Part shown: positions 6,067-12,979 of the stretch, piece after piece | Layout: every line of letters starts with the position of its first letter | Position numbering within the stretch: the stretch's first letter is position 1 | Origin: UBA6382 sp963631415 | GTDB lineage: Bacteria; Bacteroidota; Bacteroidia; Bacteroidales; Bacteroidaceae | Direction of reading: 5' to 3' | Length of the DNA stretch: 19,406 bases | NCBI GenBank assembly: GCA_963631415.1 | Contig: CAVGQS010000029.1 | Span: 1-19,406, forward strand | The notes under the pieces: model-generated | Seen by the model: only the letters and a program-made list of their open reading frames with translations | Told to the model about the DNA's origin: nothing | Database searches by the model: none | Program-made: the position numbers and the translations under genes

Positions 6067-6345
6067 TCAAGGGGCAAGAGTCACAAAATTGCGGGCCGCC
6101 TCGCAAAAAGGCTCGTCATGAGGAATAACAAATTTCACATACAGATGCAATTCATTTGCCGTTATTTTCGGATTCTTGCAGATTAATTTACAAATAGTTT
6201 CCGTAGTGCCAGCAGGAGTTTCCGTAGTAGTTTCCGTAGTCCTCCAGATTGTCACCTTAAACAGGTTGCACGATTCTTTGGTTGTAGAAGTCGATGGGCT
6301 TCCAATACCGAATGTTCGAAAGTGGTAAGCAATACAACTACGCAC
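6067..6345 (-). pseudogene. Decayed C-terminus of an AlbA_2/Schlafen-like ATP-binding protein
   Basis: A 92-codon frame between trmN6 and the lipoprotein gene. Its middle part reads CNLFKVTIWRTTETTTETP and then TTETICKLICKNPKITANEL. That is the typical linker (TTE/TTQ repeats) and winged-helix start at the C-terminus of Bacteroidales AlbA_2-domain, RecG-like ATP-binding proteins. What follows ITANEL no longer fits a winged helix, and what precedes it (MRSCIAYHF...) does not resemble the body of that protein, so I read this as a relic. The repeated codons also appear as three GTTTCCGTAGT units in the plus strand at about 6199-6239. Assignment rests on recalled family sequence and is tentative. 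Confidence 0.4.
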
Positions 6346-6362
6346 ATTCGGGATAAATTACA

Positions 6363-6370
6363 TAACTTTG
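6363..6370 (+). promoter_or_regulatory. -7 box of the DUF3828-like lipoprotein gene
   Basis: TAACTTTG matches TAnnTTTG. Start of transcription near 6376 gives a leader of about 68 nt before the ATG at 6444. No clear -33 element is present. Confidence 0.5.
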
Positions 6371-6443
6371 CACTTGCTATCGGGCTATGCAAAGAAGCCT
6401 GACAGTATTAGAAGACACAACACTCCCCAATACCAATAAAATC

Positions 6444-7004
6444 ATGACAACATCAAGAATTCTCCCTATCCTTTTAGCCGCCCTCGTGGGGCTTGCTTCG
6501 TGCAGCAGCAAGGCGGAAGGCCAGAGCCAGGCTGCCGACACAACTGTGGTCAAGCGCATTTACGACATCTACGCCGATGTCTTCAGCCGATACAGCGACG
6601 CGCCGGACACGGACCAAGACAACAAGCTCGGCCTCGAAACCCTGTACCTGTCTGCCGAATTTGAAGGCCTTATAGATAAGGTGGGCGACATTGACGAACG
6701 GCTGATGGAGCAAGAGGGCGTGCTCGGCATGCTCAACGACCACGACTACTGGATAATGGGACAAGACGTGGACGCCCACCCCCACATCACGTTCGTCTCC
6801 GGCAAGTTCGACGGCGACAACAAATACTGCGCAGAAATCATCCTCCACAACTTCAGCGACCAAAAGCTCGGAGTGGACCTCGTCAGCGAATGCGGCAAAT
6901 GGATGATAGACGACTTCCACACCTACTTCACCGACGACAACAAAAAAGAAACGCGGTCGTCAATGAAACAGAAGATGAAAGAATACATCAGCAAAGAAAT
7001 GTAG
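6444..7004 (+). CDS. DUF3828-like lipoprotein
   Basis: 186-aa predicted lipoprotein. The signal peptide MTTSRILPILLAALVGLASC ends in a lipobox with Cys20 as the lipidated residue. The residues after it (SSKAEGQ) lack the acidic surface-export signal, so it probably faces the periplasm. The mature part begins with a helix (VVKRIYDIYADVFSRY), then LETLYLSAEFEGLIDKV, DYWIMGQDVD, a beta region VTF-type (HITFVSGKFDGDNKYCAEIIL) and GKWMIDDFHTY, the pattern of DUF3828/YbjP-like small periplasmic proteins. Function is unknown. I start at 6444 because the longer frame from 6387 would put 19 polar residues before the signal peptide. It is monocistronic with its own terminator at 7101-7137. Confidence 0.85.
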   Translation: MTTSRILPILLAALVGLASCSSKAEGQSQAADTTVVKRIYDIYADVFSRYSDAPDTDQDNKLGLETLYLSAEFEGLIDKVGDIDERLMEQEGVLGMLNDHDYWIMGQDVDAHPHITFVSGKFDGDNKYCAEIILHNFSDQKLGVDLVSECGKWMIDDFHTYFTDDNKKETRSSMKQKMKEYISKEM

Positions 7005-7044
7005 CAATCTCCAGATATGCCGGCACCCAAGAGGCGAACGGCCA

Positions 7045-7080
7045 ACAAGGAGAACACACAACAAGGAGAACACACAACAA
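7045..7080. repeat. Tandem 16-bp repeat, 2.3 copies
   Basis: ACAAGGAGAACACACA occurs at 7045-7060 and 7061-7076, followed by a partial ACAA. It lies in the 3' untranslated region of the lipoprotein mRNA before the terminator. Confidence 0.85.
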
Positions 7081-7100
7081 GGGGCAAGTTTCCCCAAACC

Positions 7101-7137
7101 AAAGGCTGAATTCCAAACAAGGAATTCAGCCTTTTTT
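7101..7137 (+). terminator. Intrinsic terminator after the lipoprotein gene
   Basis: A perfect 14-bp stem (AAAGGCTGAATTCC at 7101-7114 with 7121-7134), a 6-nt loop, and a T-run to 7137. Confidence 0.93.
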
Positions 7138-7176
7138 GTTTACGCACGCTGCAGAGAGAGGGGAAAAGCCACCTCA

Positions 7177-7390
7177 ATTGAAAAAAGTAGGACTTCGGTT
7201 CATCAGACAAGCACTTGGCGTCATCTCGCGCGGACTTAAATTTTCCGGACTGTCAGATACAGTTATCCATTTCCGTTGGAAACGGAAAACCGTTTATGTT
7301 GGAAAGGTTAACCGTTTCCGCGGAAATGGGAACGCCAGGTGGCTCTCTGATGAAATAAAGTCCGTGTCTGATGAACAGAAGTGCTTCTCT
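7177..7390. repeat. Diverged internal copy of the dispersed palindromic element
   Basis: ATTG, A-run, GTAGGACTT (7177-7195) matches the inner end of the 67-bp repeat at 19366-19384 with two extra A. GCGGACTTAAA follows at about 7230. Position 7312-7344 matches 217-249 at 26 of 33 positions (CGTTTCCGCGGAAAT then CGCCA-GTGGCT). AAGTCC and AAGTGCTTCT follow in the same order as in 264-293. An internal palindrome TTTCCGTTGGAAACGGAAA lies near 7270. It thus joins a left-half sequence like the right window edge to a right-half sequence like the left window edge. Confidence 0.7.
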
Positions 7391-7493
7391 GGTGAAACGA
7401 GGTTAGGAGTCGCAAAAAAGTGGAGGTCGCGCGGGGCTGTTTTGTGGTGGCTGGGGCATATCTTTCGTGGCGGAATGATTTAGGCATGCAATA

Positions 7494-7525
7494 TTTGGCA
7501 AAGCCCGAAAAAACGTGTACATTTG
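7494..7525 (+). promoter_or_regulatory. Promoter of the eight-gene unit
   Basis: TTTGG at 7494-7498 and TACATTTG at 7518-7525 are 19-20 nt apart, a near-consensus Bacteroidetes -33/-7 pair. Predicted start is near 7531, about 45 nt before the first ATG. No similar pair is seen in the short gaps between the downstream genes. Confidence 0.8.
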
Positions 7526-7575
7526 CTTAATGTTTCACGCGCTGGGCAGCGGTCTGCCCTGCCCCATACATCCTC

Positions 7576-8148
7576 ATGAGAACCACGATACTTGTAGACG
7601 CCGCATATCTTGACGGCCTGGCCTTTGACATAACGGTGAATTTCGAGCGCATGCTTGAGCGCCGGGTCAACAAACTCGACTTGAGCCGGTGGGTGGACTA
7701 CGTGGCTCTGGACGCCGGACTGAGGCCTGGCGACGCTGACGCCGAGGTGCAGGTGGTGATGGTCTATCCGCCGTCTGCCAAGACGCTGAAGAACTGTCTG
7801 CCCGCCCGTCTCGACACGGAGCTCAACGCCACCGCCATAAGGACCAATATTGCTGAGTTTCAGTTTGCGTCGTGCTGCGCTGAGGAGGACTTCGTGACGA
7901 CGGGCGACCTCTACTGCCAGTCGCTGAGCGCTTTGGCCGGCAGCGAAGACGCGCGGCTGATGGTGCTGGTGGCAGACACGGGCGCCTACGCCTCCGAGCT
8001 GCGCAGAGCCATAGCCGAGGTGCCGAAGCAGGTGGAGACGATTCTGTTCGCTCCGGACGCCGTGGCGGGATTCAGGTGCCGGCAGGAGATTCTGACCTAC
8101 TCCATGATGGCCGCCATGAACATCAAGAGCGAGGAGATAATGAAGTGA
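7576..8148 (+). CDS. DUF6621-like protein
   Basis: 190-aa cytosolic protein with no signal or membrane segment. It begins with a hydrophobic strand ending in acidic residues (TTILVDAAYLDGLAFDITVNF), followed by WVDYVALDAGLRPGD, VQVVMVYPP, a central EEDFVTTGDLYCQSL, a second strand LMVLVADTGAYASELRRAI and a C-terminal RQEILTYSMMAAMNI. This order agrees with the Bacteroidales family I know as DUF6621. The D-bearing strand ends (VDAAYLD, VADTGAY) recall PIN/NYN nuclease folds, but I do not see a full catalytic set, so this is only a suggestion. It is the first gene after the promoter at 7494-7525 and lies 52 bp before the dehydrogenase gene. Confidence 0.75.
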   Translation: MRTTILVDAAYLDGLAFDITVNFERMLERRVNKLDLSRWVDYVALDAGLRPGDADAEVQVVMVYPPSAKTLKNCLPARLDTELNATAIRTNIAEFQFASCCAEEDFVTTGDLYCQSLSALAGSEDARLMVLVADTGAYASELRRAIAEVPKQVETILFAPDAVAGFRCRQEILTYSMMAAMNIKSEEIMK

Positions 8149-8200
8149 CAGCACACACAGGCACGAACACAACTAACACTAAACAACCCACACATACACA

Positions 8201-9427
8201 ATGATAAAAGTACTTATTATCGGGGCTGGCGGCGTAGCCACCGTAGCCGCGCACAAGGTAGCCAAGAACACTGACGTGTTTGGCGAGATAATGATAGCGA
8301 GCCGCACCAAGTCGAAGTGCGACGCGATAGTCAAGGCCATAGGGCGCAAGGACATACGCACGGCTCAGGTAGACGCCGACAACGTGAAGGAACTGACAGC
8401 GCTGATGGACGAATTCAAACCCGACCTGGTGATGAACCTGGCGCTGCCCTACCAAGACCTGACCATCATGGAGGCGTGTCTGATGACTGGCTGCAACTAT
8501 CTCGACACCGCCAACTATGAGCCGAAGGACGAGGCCCACTTTGAGTACTCGTGGCAGTGGGCCTACCGCGAGCGCTTTGAGCAGGCCGGCCTGTGCGCCA
8601 TACTGGGCTGCGGCTTTGACCCCGGAGTGACCTCCATCTTCACCGCCTATGCCGCCAAGCACCACTTCAAGGAAATCCAATACTTGGACATTGTGGACTG
8701 CAACGCCGGCAACCACCACAAGGCGTTTGCCACCAATTTCAACCCCGAAATCAACATACGCGAGATAACGCAGAAGGGACTCTACTACGAAGACGGCAAG
8801 TATGTGGAGACGGAGCCCATGGAGATTCACAAGACGCTGAACTACCCCAACATAGGCCCCAAGGAGTCCTACCTGTTGCACCACGAGGAGATAGAGAGCC
8901 TGGTCATCAACTACCCCACCATCAAGCGCGCCCGCTTCTGGATGACCTTCGGCCAGCAGTATCTGACCTACCTCGACGTGATTCAGAACATAGGCATGAG
9001 CCGCATAGACGAGATAGAATACACCGCGCCCAAGGCCGACGGCACCGGCACGGAGACCGTCAAGATAGTGCCGCTGCAGTTCCTCAAGGCGGTGCTGCCC
9101 AATCCGCAGGAGCTGGGCGAGAACTACGACGGCGAGACCTCCATCGGCTGCCGCATCAAGGGCATCGGCAACGACGGCAAGGAGCACACCTACTACGTCT
9201 ACAACAACTGCTCGCACCAGGCAGCCTATCAGGAGACGGGCATGCAGGGCGTGAGCTACACCACCGGTGTGCCGGCGTGCATAGGCGCGCGCATGTTTGC
9301 CCTGGGGCTGTGGAACAAGCCGGGCGTGCACAACGTGGAGGAATTTGATCCCGATCCGTTTATGGAAGAACTAAACAAGCAAGGCCTGCCGTGGCACGAG
9401 GTGCACGACTGCGACCTCGAACTATAG
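8201..9427 (+). CDS. Carboxy(nor)spermidine dehydrogenase / saccharopine dehydrogenase family
   Basis: 408-aa NAD(P)H-dependent reductase of the saccharopine dehydrogenase (Lys9/Lys1-like) family. The N-terminal Rossmann motif is VLIIGAGGVATVAAHKVA (4-21), with MIASRTKSKCD as the NADP-selecting strand. DLVMNLALPYQDLTIMEACL and NYLDTANYEP follow, then GCGFDPGVTSIF (136-147). Length and these motifs fit carboxynorspermidine/carboxyspermidine dehydrogenase, which condenses aspartate semialdehyde with a diamine in the spermidine pathway used by many gut Bacteroidota. The decarboxylase partner is not in the window. True saccharopine dehydrogenase is the alternative, but lysine catabolism by this route is unusual in the group. 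Confidence 0.87.
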   Translation: MIKVLIIGAGGVATVAAHKVAKNTDVFGEIMIASRTKSKCDAIVKAIGRKDIRTAQVDADNVKELTALMDEFKPDLVMNLALPYQDLTIMEACLMTGCNYLDTANYEPKDEAHFEYSWQWAYRERFEQAGLCAILGCGFDPGVTSIFTAYAAKHHFKEIQYLDIVDCNAGNHHKAFATNFNPEINIREITQKGLYYEDGKYVETEPMEIHKTLNYPNIGPKESYLLHHEEIESLVINYPTIKRARFWMTFGQQYLTYLDVIQNIGMSRIDEIEYTAPKADGTGTETVKIVPLQFLKAVLPNPQELGENYDGETSIGCRIKGIGNDGKEHTYYVYNNCSHQAAYQETGMQGVSYTTGVPACIGARMFALGLWNKPGVHNVEEFDPDPFMEELNKQGLPWHEVHDCDLEL

Positions 9428-9449
9428 GGCCAAGAGGCTGACGGCAGGG

Positions 9450-10649
9450 ATGTTCACAGACTTCGCACTATTGTGTCCAGGCATGCTGGTGAGCGTATGG
9501 ACGCTCGTCATGCTCATGAAGAAGAAGAGCGCCATACAGCGTCTCCTCACGGTCACCTTGGCGCTGAGCGCTGTCCACATCCTGATGTCGGGCATCTACC
9601 TGTCGCCCTCCACGGTGCACCACATAGCCCTCATCAATGTGGTGAGGCAGATAACGGGACCCGTGGTGCTGCCCTTTATAATAATGTATGTGAGGGCGCT
9701 GTGCGGCAAGAACGTCATGAACTGGCTCACGCCGGTGTGGTTCGTGCTGGTCACGTCGCAGGCCATAGCCGTCATCCTGTTTGCGGTGCTGATAGGCCAG
9801 CCCCACGCCGACCAGTTTATCCACGCCCTGCGCACCGGCGTAGGGCTGGAGCACTTCAGCGGTCCGGTCTACGCCTACTACAAGACCATCTGCGTGGACG
9901 GCTACGACACGCTGCTGCTCATACAGATGACCTACGCCACCGTGGCGGCGGCAGTGCTCTACCGCAAGAACCACTACACGCTGCGCGACATCAGGGAGGT
10001 GTGGAACCGCCAGTCGGCGCGCATCATGGCGCTGGTGGATCCCGCCATCATCGTGCTGATGTTTGAGTGCGGGGCGATGCGCTTGCTGGGCGACCGCTAC
10101 CTGGTGGAGCACTACAAGCTGACGGCTATGCTGATGTTCTGCGTGGCAGCCACCGCCCACATCATCTGCTACACCTGCAACATGAAGCGCACCGCGCCCG
10201 ACGACACCGCCAACGACGACGAGGAGGAACGCCAGCCCGCCGCCCCGCAGCACGACGCGTGCCGCCTGGGCCCCGGCACCACCGTCTACACGCAGATGTG
10301 CCAGCGCTTTGACAGACTGATGGAGCAAGACCGCCTGTACCTCTACGCCACCATCACGCTGGACTATGCCGCCCGTAAGATGAACACGAGCAAGTCGGGG
10401 CTGTCGGCATTTGTGAGGCAGCGCTACAACATGAGGTTCAAGGAGTACGTCAACCGGCGCCGGGTGGAATACGCCAAGGCCCTGCTGCTCGACAAGCCAG
10501 AAGCCATTCTGGAGTATATAGCGGTGCAGAGCGGCTATCTCACCACTTCGGCCTTTTGCCAGAACTTCGTGCAGTATACGGGCATGCCGCCGCGACTGTG
10601 GTCGATGAACCAGCAGTACAAAAACAAGAAATCCGAACAGCCCAACTGA
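9450..10649 (+). CDS. Membrane-anchored AraC-family regulator (7 TM + HTH)
   Basis: 399-aa protein with about seven hydrophobic segments (roughly residues 2-23, 31-50, 57-85, 92-118, 153-172, 190-213 and 222-244), a polar acidic linker rich in D/E (about 250-262), and a C-terminal AraC DNA-binding domain (about 285-392; LDYAARKMNTSKSGLSAFVR then VEYAKALLLDK, IAVQSGYLTTSAFCQNFVQY and TGMPPRLW). Regulators of this shape are common in Bacteroidota and combine a membrane sensor with the transcription factor in one chain. The ligand is unknown. It starts 22 bp after the dehydrogenase and 41 bp before the antiporter, so it may control the genes that follow. Several helix residues differ from classical AraC, so target specificity cannot be predicted. 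Confidence 0.88.
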   Translation: MFTDFALLCPGMLVSVWTLVMLMKKKSAIQRLLTVTLALSAVHILMSGIYLSPSTVHHIALINVVRQITGPVVLPFIIMYVRALCGKNVMNWLTPVWFVLVTSQAIAVILFAVLIGQPHADQFIHALRTGVGLEHFSGPVYAYYKTICVDGYDTLLLIQMTYATVAAAVLYRKNHYTLRDIREVWNRQSARIMALVDPAIIVLMFECGAMRLLGDRYLVEHYKLTAMLMFCVAATAHIICYTCNMKRTAPDDTANDDEEERQPAAPQHDACRLGPGTTVYTQMCQRFDRLMEQDRLYLYATITLDYAARKMNTSKSGLSAFVRQRYNMRFKEYVNRRRVEYAKALLLDKPEAILEYIAVQSGYLTTSAFCQNFVQYTGMPPRLWSMNQQYKNKKSEQPN

Positions 10650-10690
10650 GCAAGCAGGGGGCTGAACACATAACACACAACGACCGCCCT

Positions 10691-12979
10691 ATGGCTCACT
10701 TACCTATTATAATACAAGACCTCGCCCTGATTCTCGTCTTGGCGGGCATCGTCACGCTGATATTCAAGTGGCTGCGCCAGCCCCTGATATTGGGCTACAT
10801 AGTGGCGGGCTTCATCTGCGGCCCACACCTGTCGGTCTTCCCCACCGTGGCAGACACAAACAGCGTGAGCACCTGGGCAGACATCGGCGTAATCTTCCTG
10901 ATGTTTACCCTGGGCCTGGAGTTCAGCTTCAAGAAACTCATCAAGATGGGGCCTGCGCCGTTCATAGCCGCCTGCACCATCATCTTCTGCATGATAGGAC
11001 TGGGCTCGCTGGCGGGCCACTACTTCGGCTGGAACCGCATGAACAGCCTTTTCCTGGGCGGCATGCTCGCCATGTCGTCGACCACCGTGATATTCAAGGC
11101 CCTCGACGACATGGGGCTGCGGCAGCAGCGCTTCGCCTCGTCGGTGCTGGGCGCGCTGGTGGTGGAGGACATACTGGGCATCTTGCTCATGGTGATACTG
11201 TCCACCATGGCGGTGAGCAACCAGTTTGAGGGCTCGGAGCTTGTCTACAGCCTGCTGAAGCTGGTGTTTGTGCTGATGCTGTGGTTCATAGTGGGCGTGT
11301 TCCTCATTCCCACCCTGCTGCGCAAGGCGCGGTCGCTGATGAGCAGCGAGACGCTGCTGGTGGTGTCGCTGGGGCTTTGCTTCCTGATGGTGGTCATCGC
11401 CGTGAGCATGGGCTACAGCGCGGCCTTCGGAGCCTTCATGATGGGCAGCATACTGGCTGAGACCGTCGAGGCGGAGCAGATAAACAATGTAGTGGCGCCG
11501 GTGAAGGACCTGTTTGGCGCCATCTTCTTCGTGTCGGTGGGCATGATGGTAGACCCCAACGTGATAGTGGAATACAGGGTGCCCATCACCGTGCTGGTGC
11601 TGCTCATAATAGTGGGCCAGGCAATTTTCGGCACCACGGGATTCATTTTGTCGGGGCAGACGCTCAGGGCGTCCATACAGTGCGGCTTCTCAATGGCGCA
11701 GATAGGCGAATTCGCTTTCATCATAGCGTCGCTGGGCGTGAGCCTGAAGGTGACGGAGCCCTTCCTCTACCCCGTGGTAGTGGCGGTGTCGGTCATCACC
11801 ACCTTCCTCACCCCCTACATGATACGCCTGGCGCCCCACGTGGCCAACGCTGTGGAGAACCACATGCCCTCGCGCATCAAGCAGACGCTGCGCTCCGACA
11901 GCTATGTGCCCTCCGCCAACAACGAGAGCACGTGGCGACGGCTCATCATGGCCATGGTGAAGCAGACCCTTATCTACTCGGTGCTGAGCATAGCCATGCT
12001 GACGCTCAGCCTGTCGTCGCTGCTGCCGCTGAGCCGCCAGTTGTTTGGTCACTGGTACGGCAACGCCGTGTGCGGCGTGGTGACATTCCTCATCCTGTCG
12101 CTCTTCGTCAGGGCCATAGTGATGCGCAAGAACCACAGCGACGACTTCCGCGCGCTGTGGAACGAGAACGTCCACAACCGCTTCCCCCTCATCTTCACCA
12201 TCATAGTGCGCTACCTGATAGCGTCGTCGTTTGTGTTCTATCTCGTCAACTTCCTCTCGCCCTACTCCAGCATACTGCACTGGTTTGTGGCGTTTGCGCT
12301 GATGGGCGCCGTGATGATGTCGCACGGCATTCAAACCCGCAGCAAGGGGCTCGAAGACCTCTTTCTGCGCAACCTCAAGAGCCGCGACATGCAAGCCAGA
12401 CGAAAGGGCGAGGCGGCACCTTCCTACGCCAACAAACTGCTGACCTACGACGTGCACCTCGCCATTGTGCAGATACCCATGAACAGCACCCTGGCTGGCC
12501 GCAGCCTGCGCCAGCTCGACCTGGCGCGCAAGACCGGCGTGATGGTGGCTGCCATCGTGAGGAGCGGCCACAGGGTCAATGTGCCGGGAGGCAACGCGCT
12601 GCTCTTCCCCGGCGACAAGATACAGATTATAGGGTCTGACTCCAGCATCAAGGCCTTCTGCGAGAAGGTCAACTCGAGCACGTGGCCCGACAACTACACC
12701 AAGACCGACGACGACCTGGTGCTGCGCAGCATTGCCGTAGCCGCCGACTCGCCCCTGCGCGACAAGGCGGTGTGCCAGAGCCGGCTGCGCGAAGACTACG
12801 GCTGCATGCTCGTGGGCTTTGAGGAAGACAACGGCCACATAGGACTGCCCAAGGCGCAGCGCATCATCAAGGAGGGCGACTGCATCTGGATAGTGGGCGA
12901 GAAGGCTGCCATCCACCGCCTGCTGACCGAGGGCAGCGACGCGCAGAAACAAGAACCGACAACACAGACAGTTTCATGA
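10691..12979 (+). CDS. KefB-like CPA2 cation:proton antiporter with two RCK_C domains
   Basis: 762-aa inner-membrane protein. Residues about 1-390 are a Na+/H+ exchanger (CPA2) domain: LILVLAGIVTLIFKWLRQP, LGYIVAGFICGPHLSVFP, IGVIFLMFTLGLEFS, STTVIFKALDDMG, VVEDILGILLMVIL and AAFGAFMMGSILAETVEAE. Four extra hydrophobic segments follow (about 424-550). Two TrkA_C/RCK_C domains end the protein: about 585-665 (LAGRSLRQLDLARKTG, GDKIQIIGS) and 675-755 (DYGCMLVGFEEDNGH, GDCIWIVGE). No RCK_N/KTN nucleotide-binding domain is seen, so control differs from E. coli KefB/KefC. I start at 10691; upstream codons read through the end of the AraC gene. The TGA overlaps the next start (ATGA). Confidence 0.9.
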   Translation: MAHLPIIIQDLALILVLAGIVTLIFKWLRQPLILGYIVAGFICGPHLSVFPTVADTNSVSTWADIGVIFLMFTLGLEFSFKKLIKMGPAPFIAACTIIFCMIGLGSLAGHYFGWNRMNSLFLGGMLAMSSTTVIFKALDDMGLRQQRFASSVLGALVVEDILGILLMVILSTMAVSNQFEGSELVYSLLKLVFVLMLWFIVGVFLIPTLLRKARSLMSSETLLVVSLGLCFLMVVIAVSMGYSAAFGAFMMGSILAETVEAEQINNVVAPVKDLFGAIFFVSVGMMVDPNVIVEYRVPITVLVLLIIVGQAIFGTTGFILSGQTLRASIQCGFSMAQIGEFAFIIASLGVSLKVTEPFLYPVVVAVSVITTFLTPYMIRLAPHVANAVENHMPSRIKQTLRSDSYVPSANNESTWRRLIMAMVKQTLIYSVLSIAMLTLSLSSLLPLSRQLFGHWYGNAVCGVVTFLILSLFVRAIVMRKNHSDDFRALWNENVHNRFPLIFTIIVRYLIASSFVFYLVNFLSPYSSILHWFVAFALMGAVMMSHGIQTRSKGLEDLFLRNLKSRDMQARRKGEAAPSYANKLLTYDVHLAIVQIPMNSTLAGRSLRQLDLARKTGVMVAAIVRSGHRVNVPGGNALLFPGDKIQIIGSDSSIKAFCEKVNSSTWPDNYTKTDDDLVLRSIAVAADSPLRDKAVCQSRLREDYGCMLVGFEEDNGHIGLPKAQRIIKEGDCIWIVGEKAAIHRLLTEGSDAQKQEPTTQTVS

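Larger units (their letters stand above)
7005..7575. other. 571-bp intergenic region with tandem repeat, terminator, dispersed repeat and promoter
   Basis: No gene is supported in this gap. In order it holds the 16-bp tandem repeat (7045-7080), the terminator of the lipoprotein gene (7101-7137), a diverged dispersed element (7177-7390), and the promoter of the eight-gene unit (7494-7525). A plus-strand open frame crosses it but carries no recognisable protein features. Confidence 0.7.

Noticed and set aside
11690..12952. Long minus-strand open frame (420 codons) opposite the KefB-like gene
   Set aside because: It is an antisense shadow created by high GC. The translation is rich in His, Gln, Gly and Val with no recognisable motif, while the plus strand has clear transporter and RCK_C motifs.
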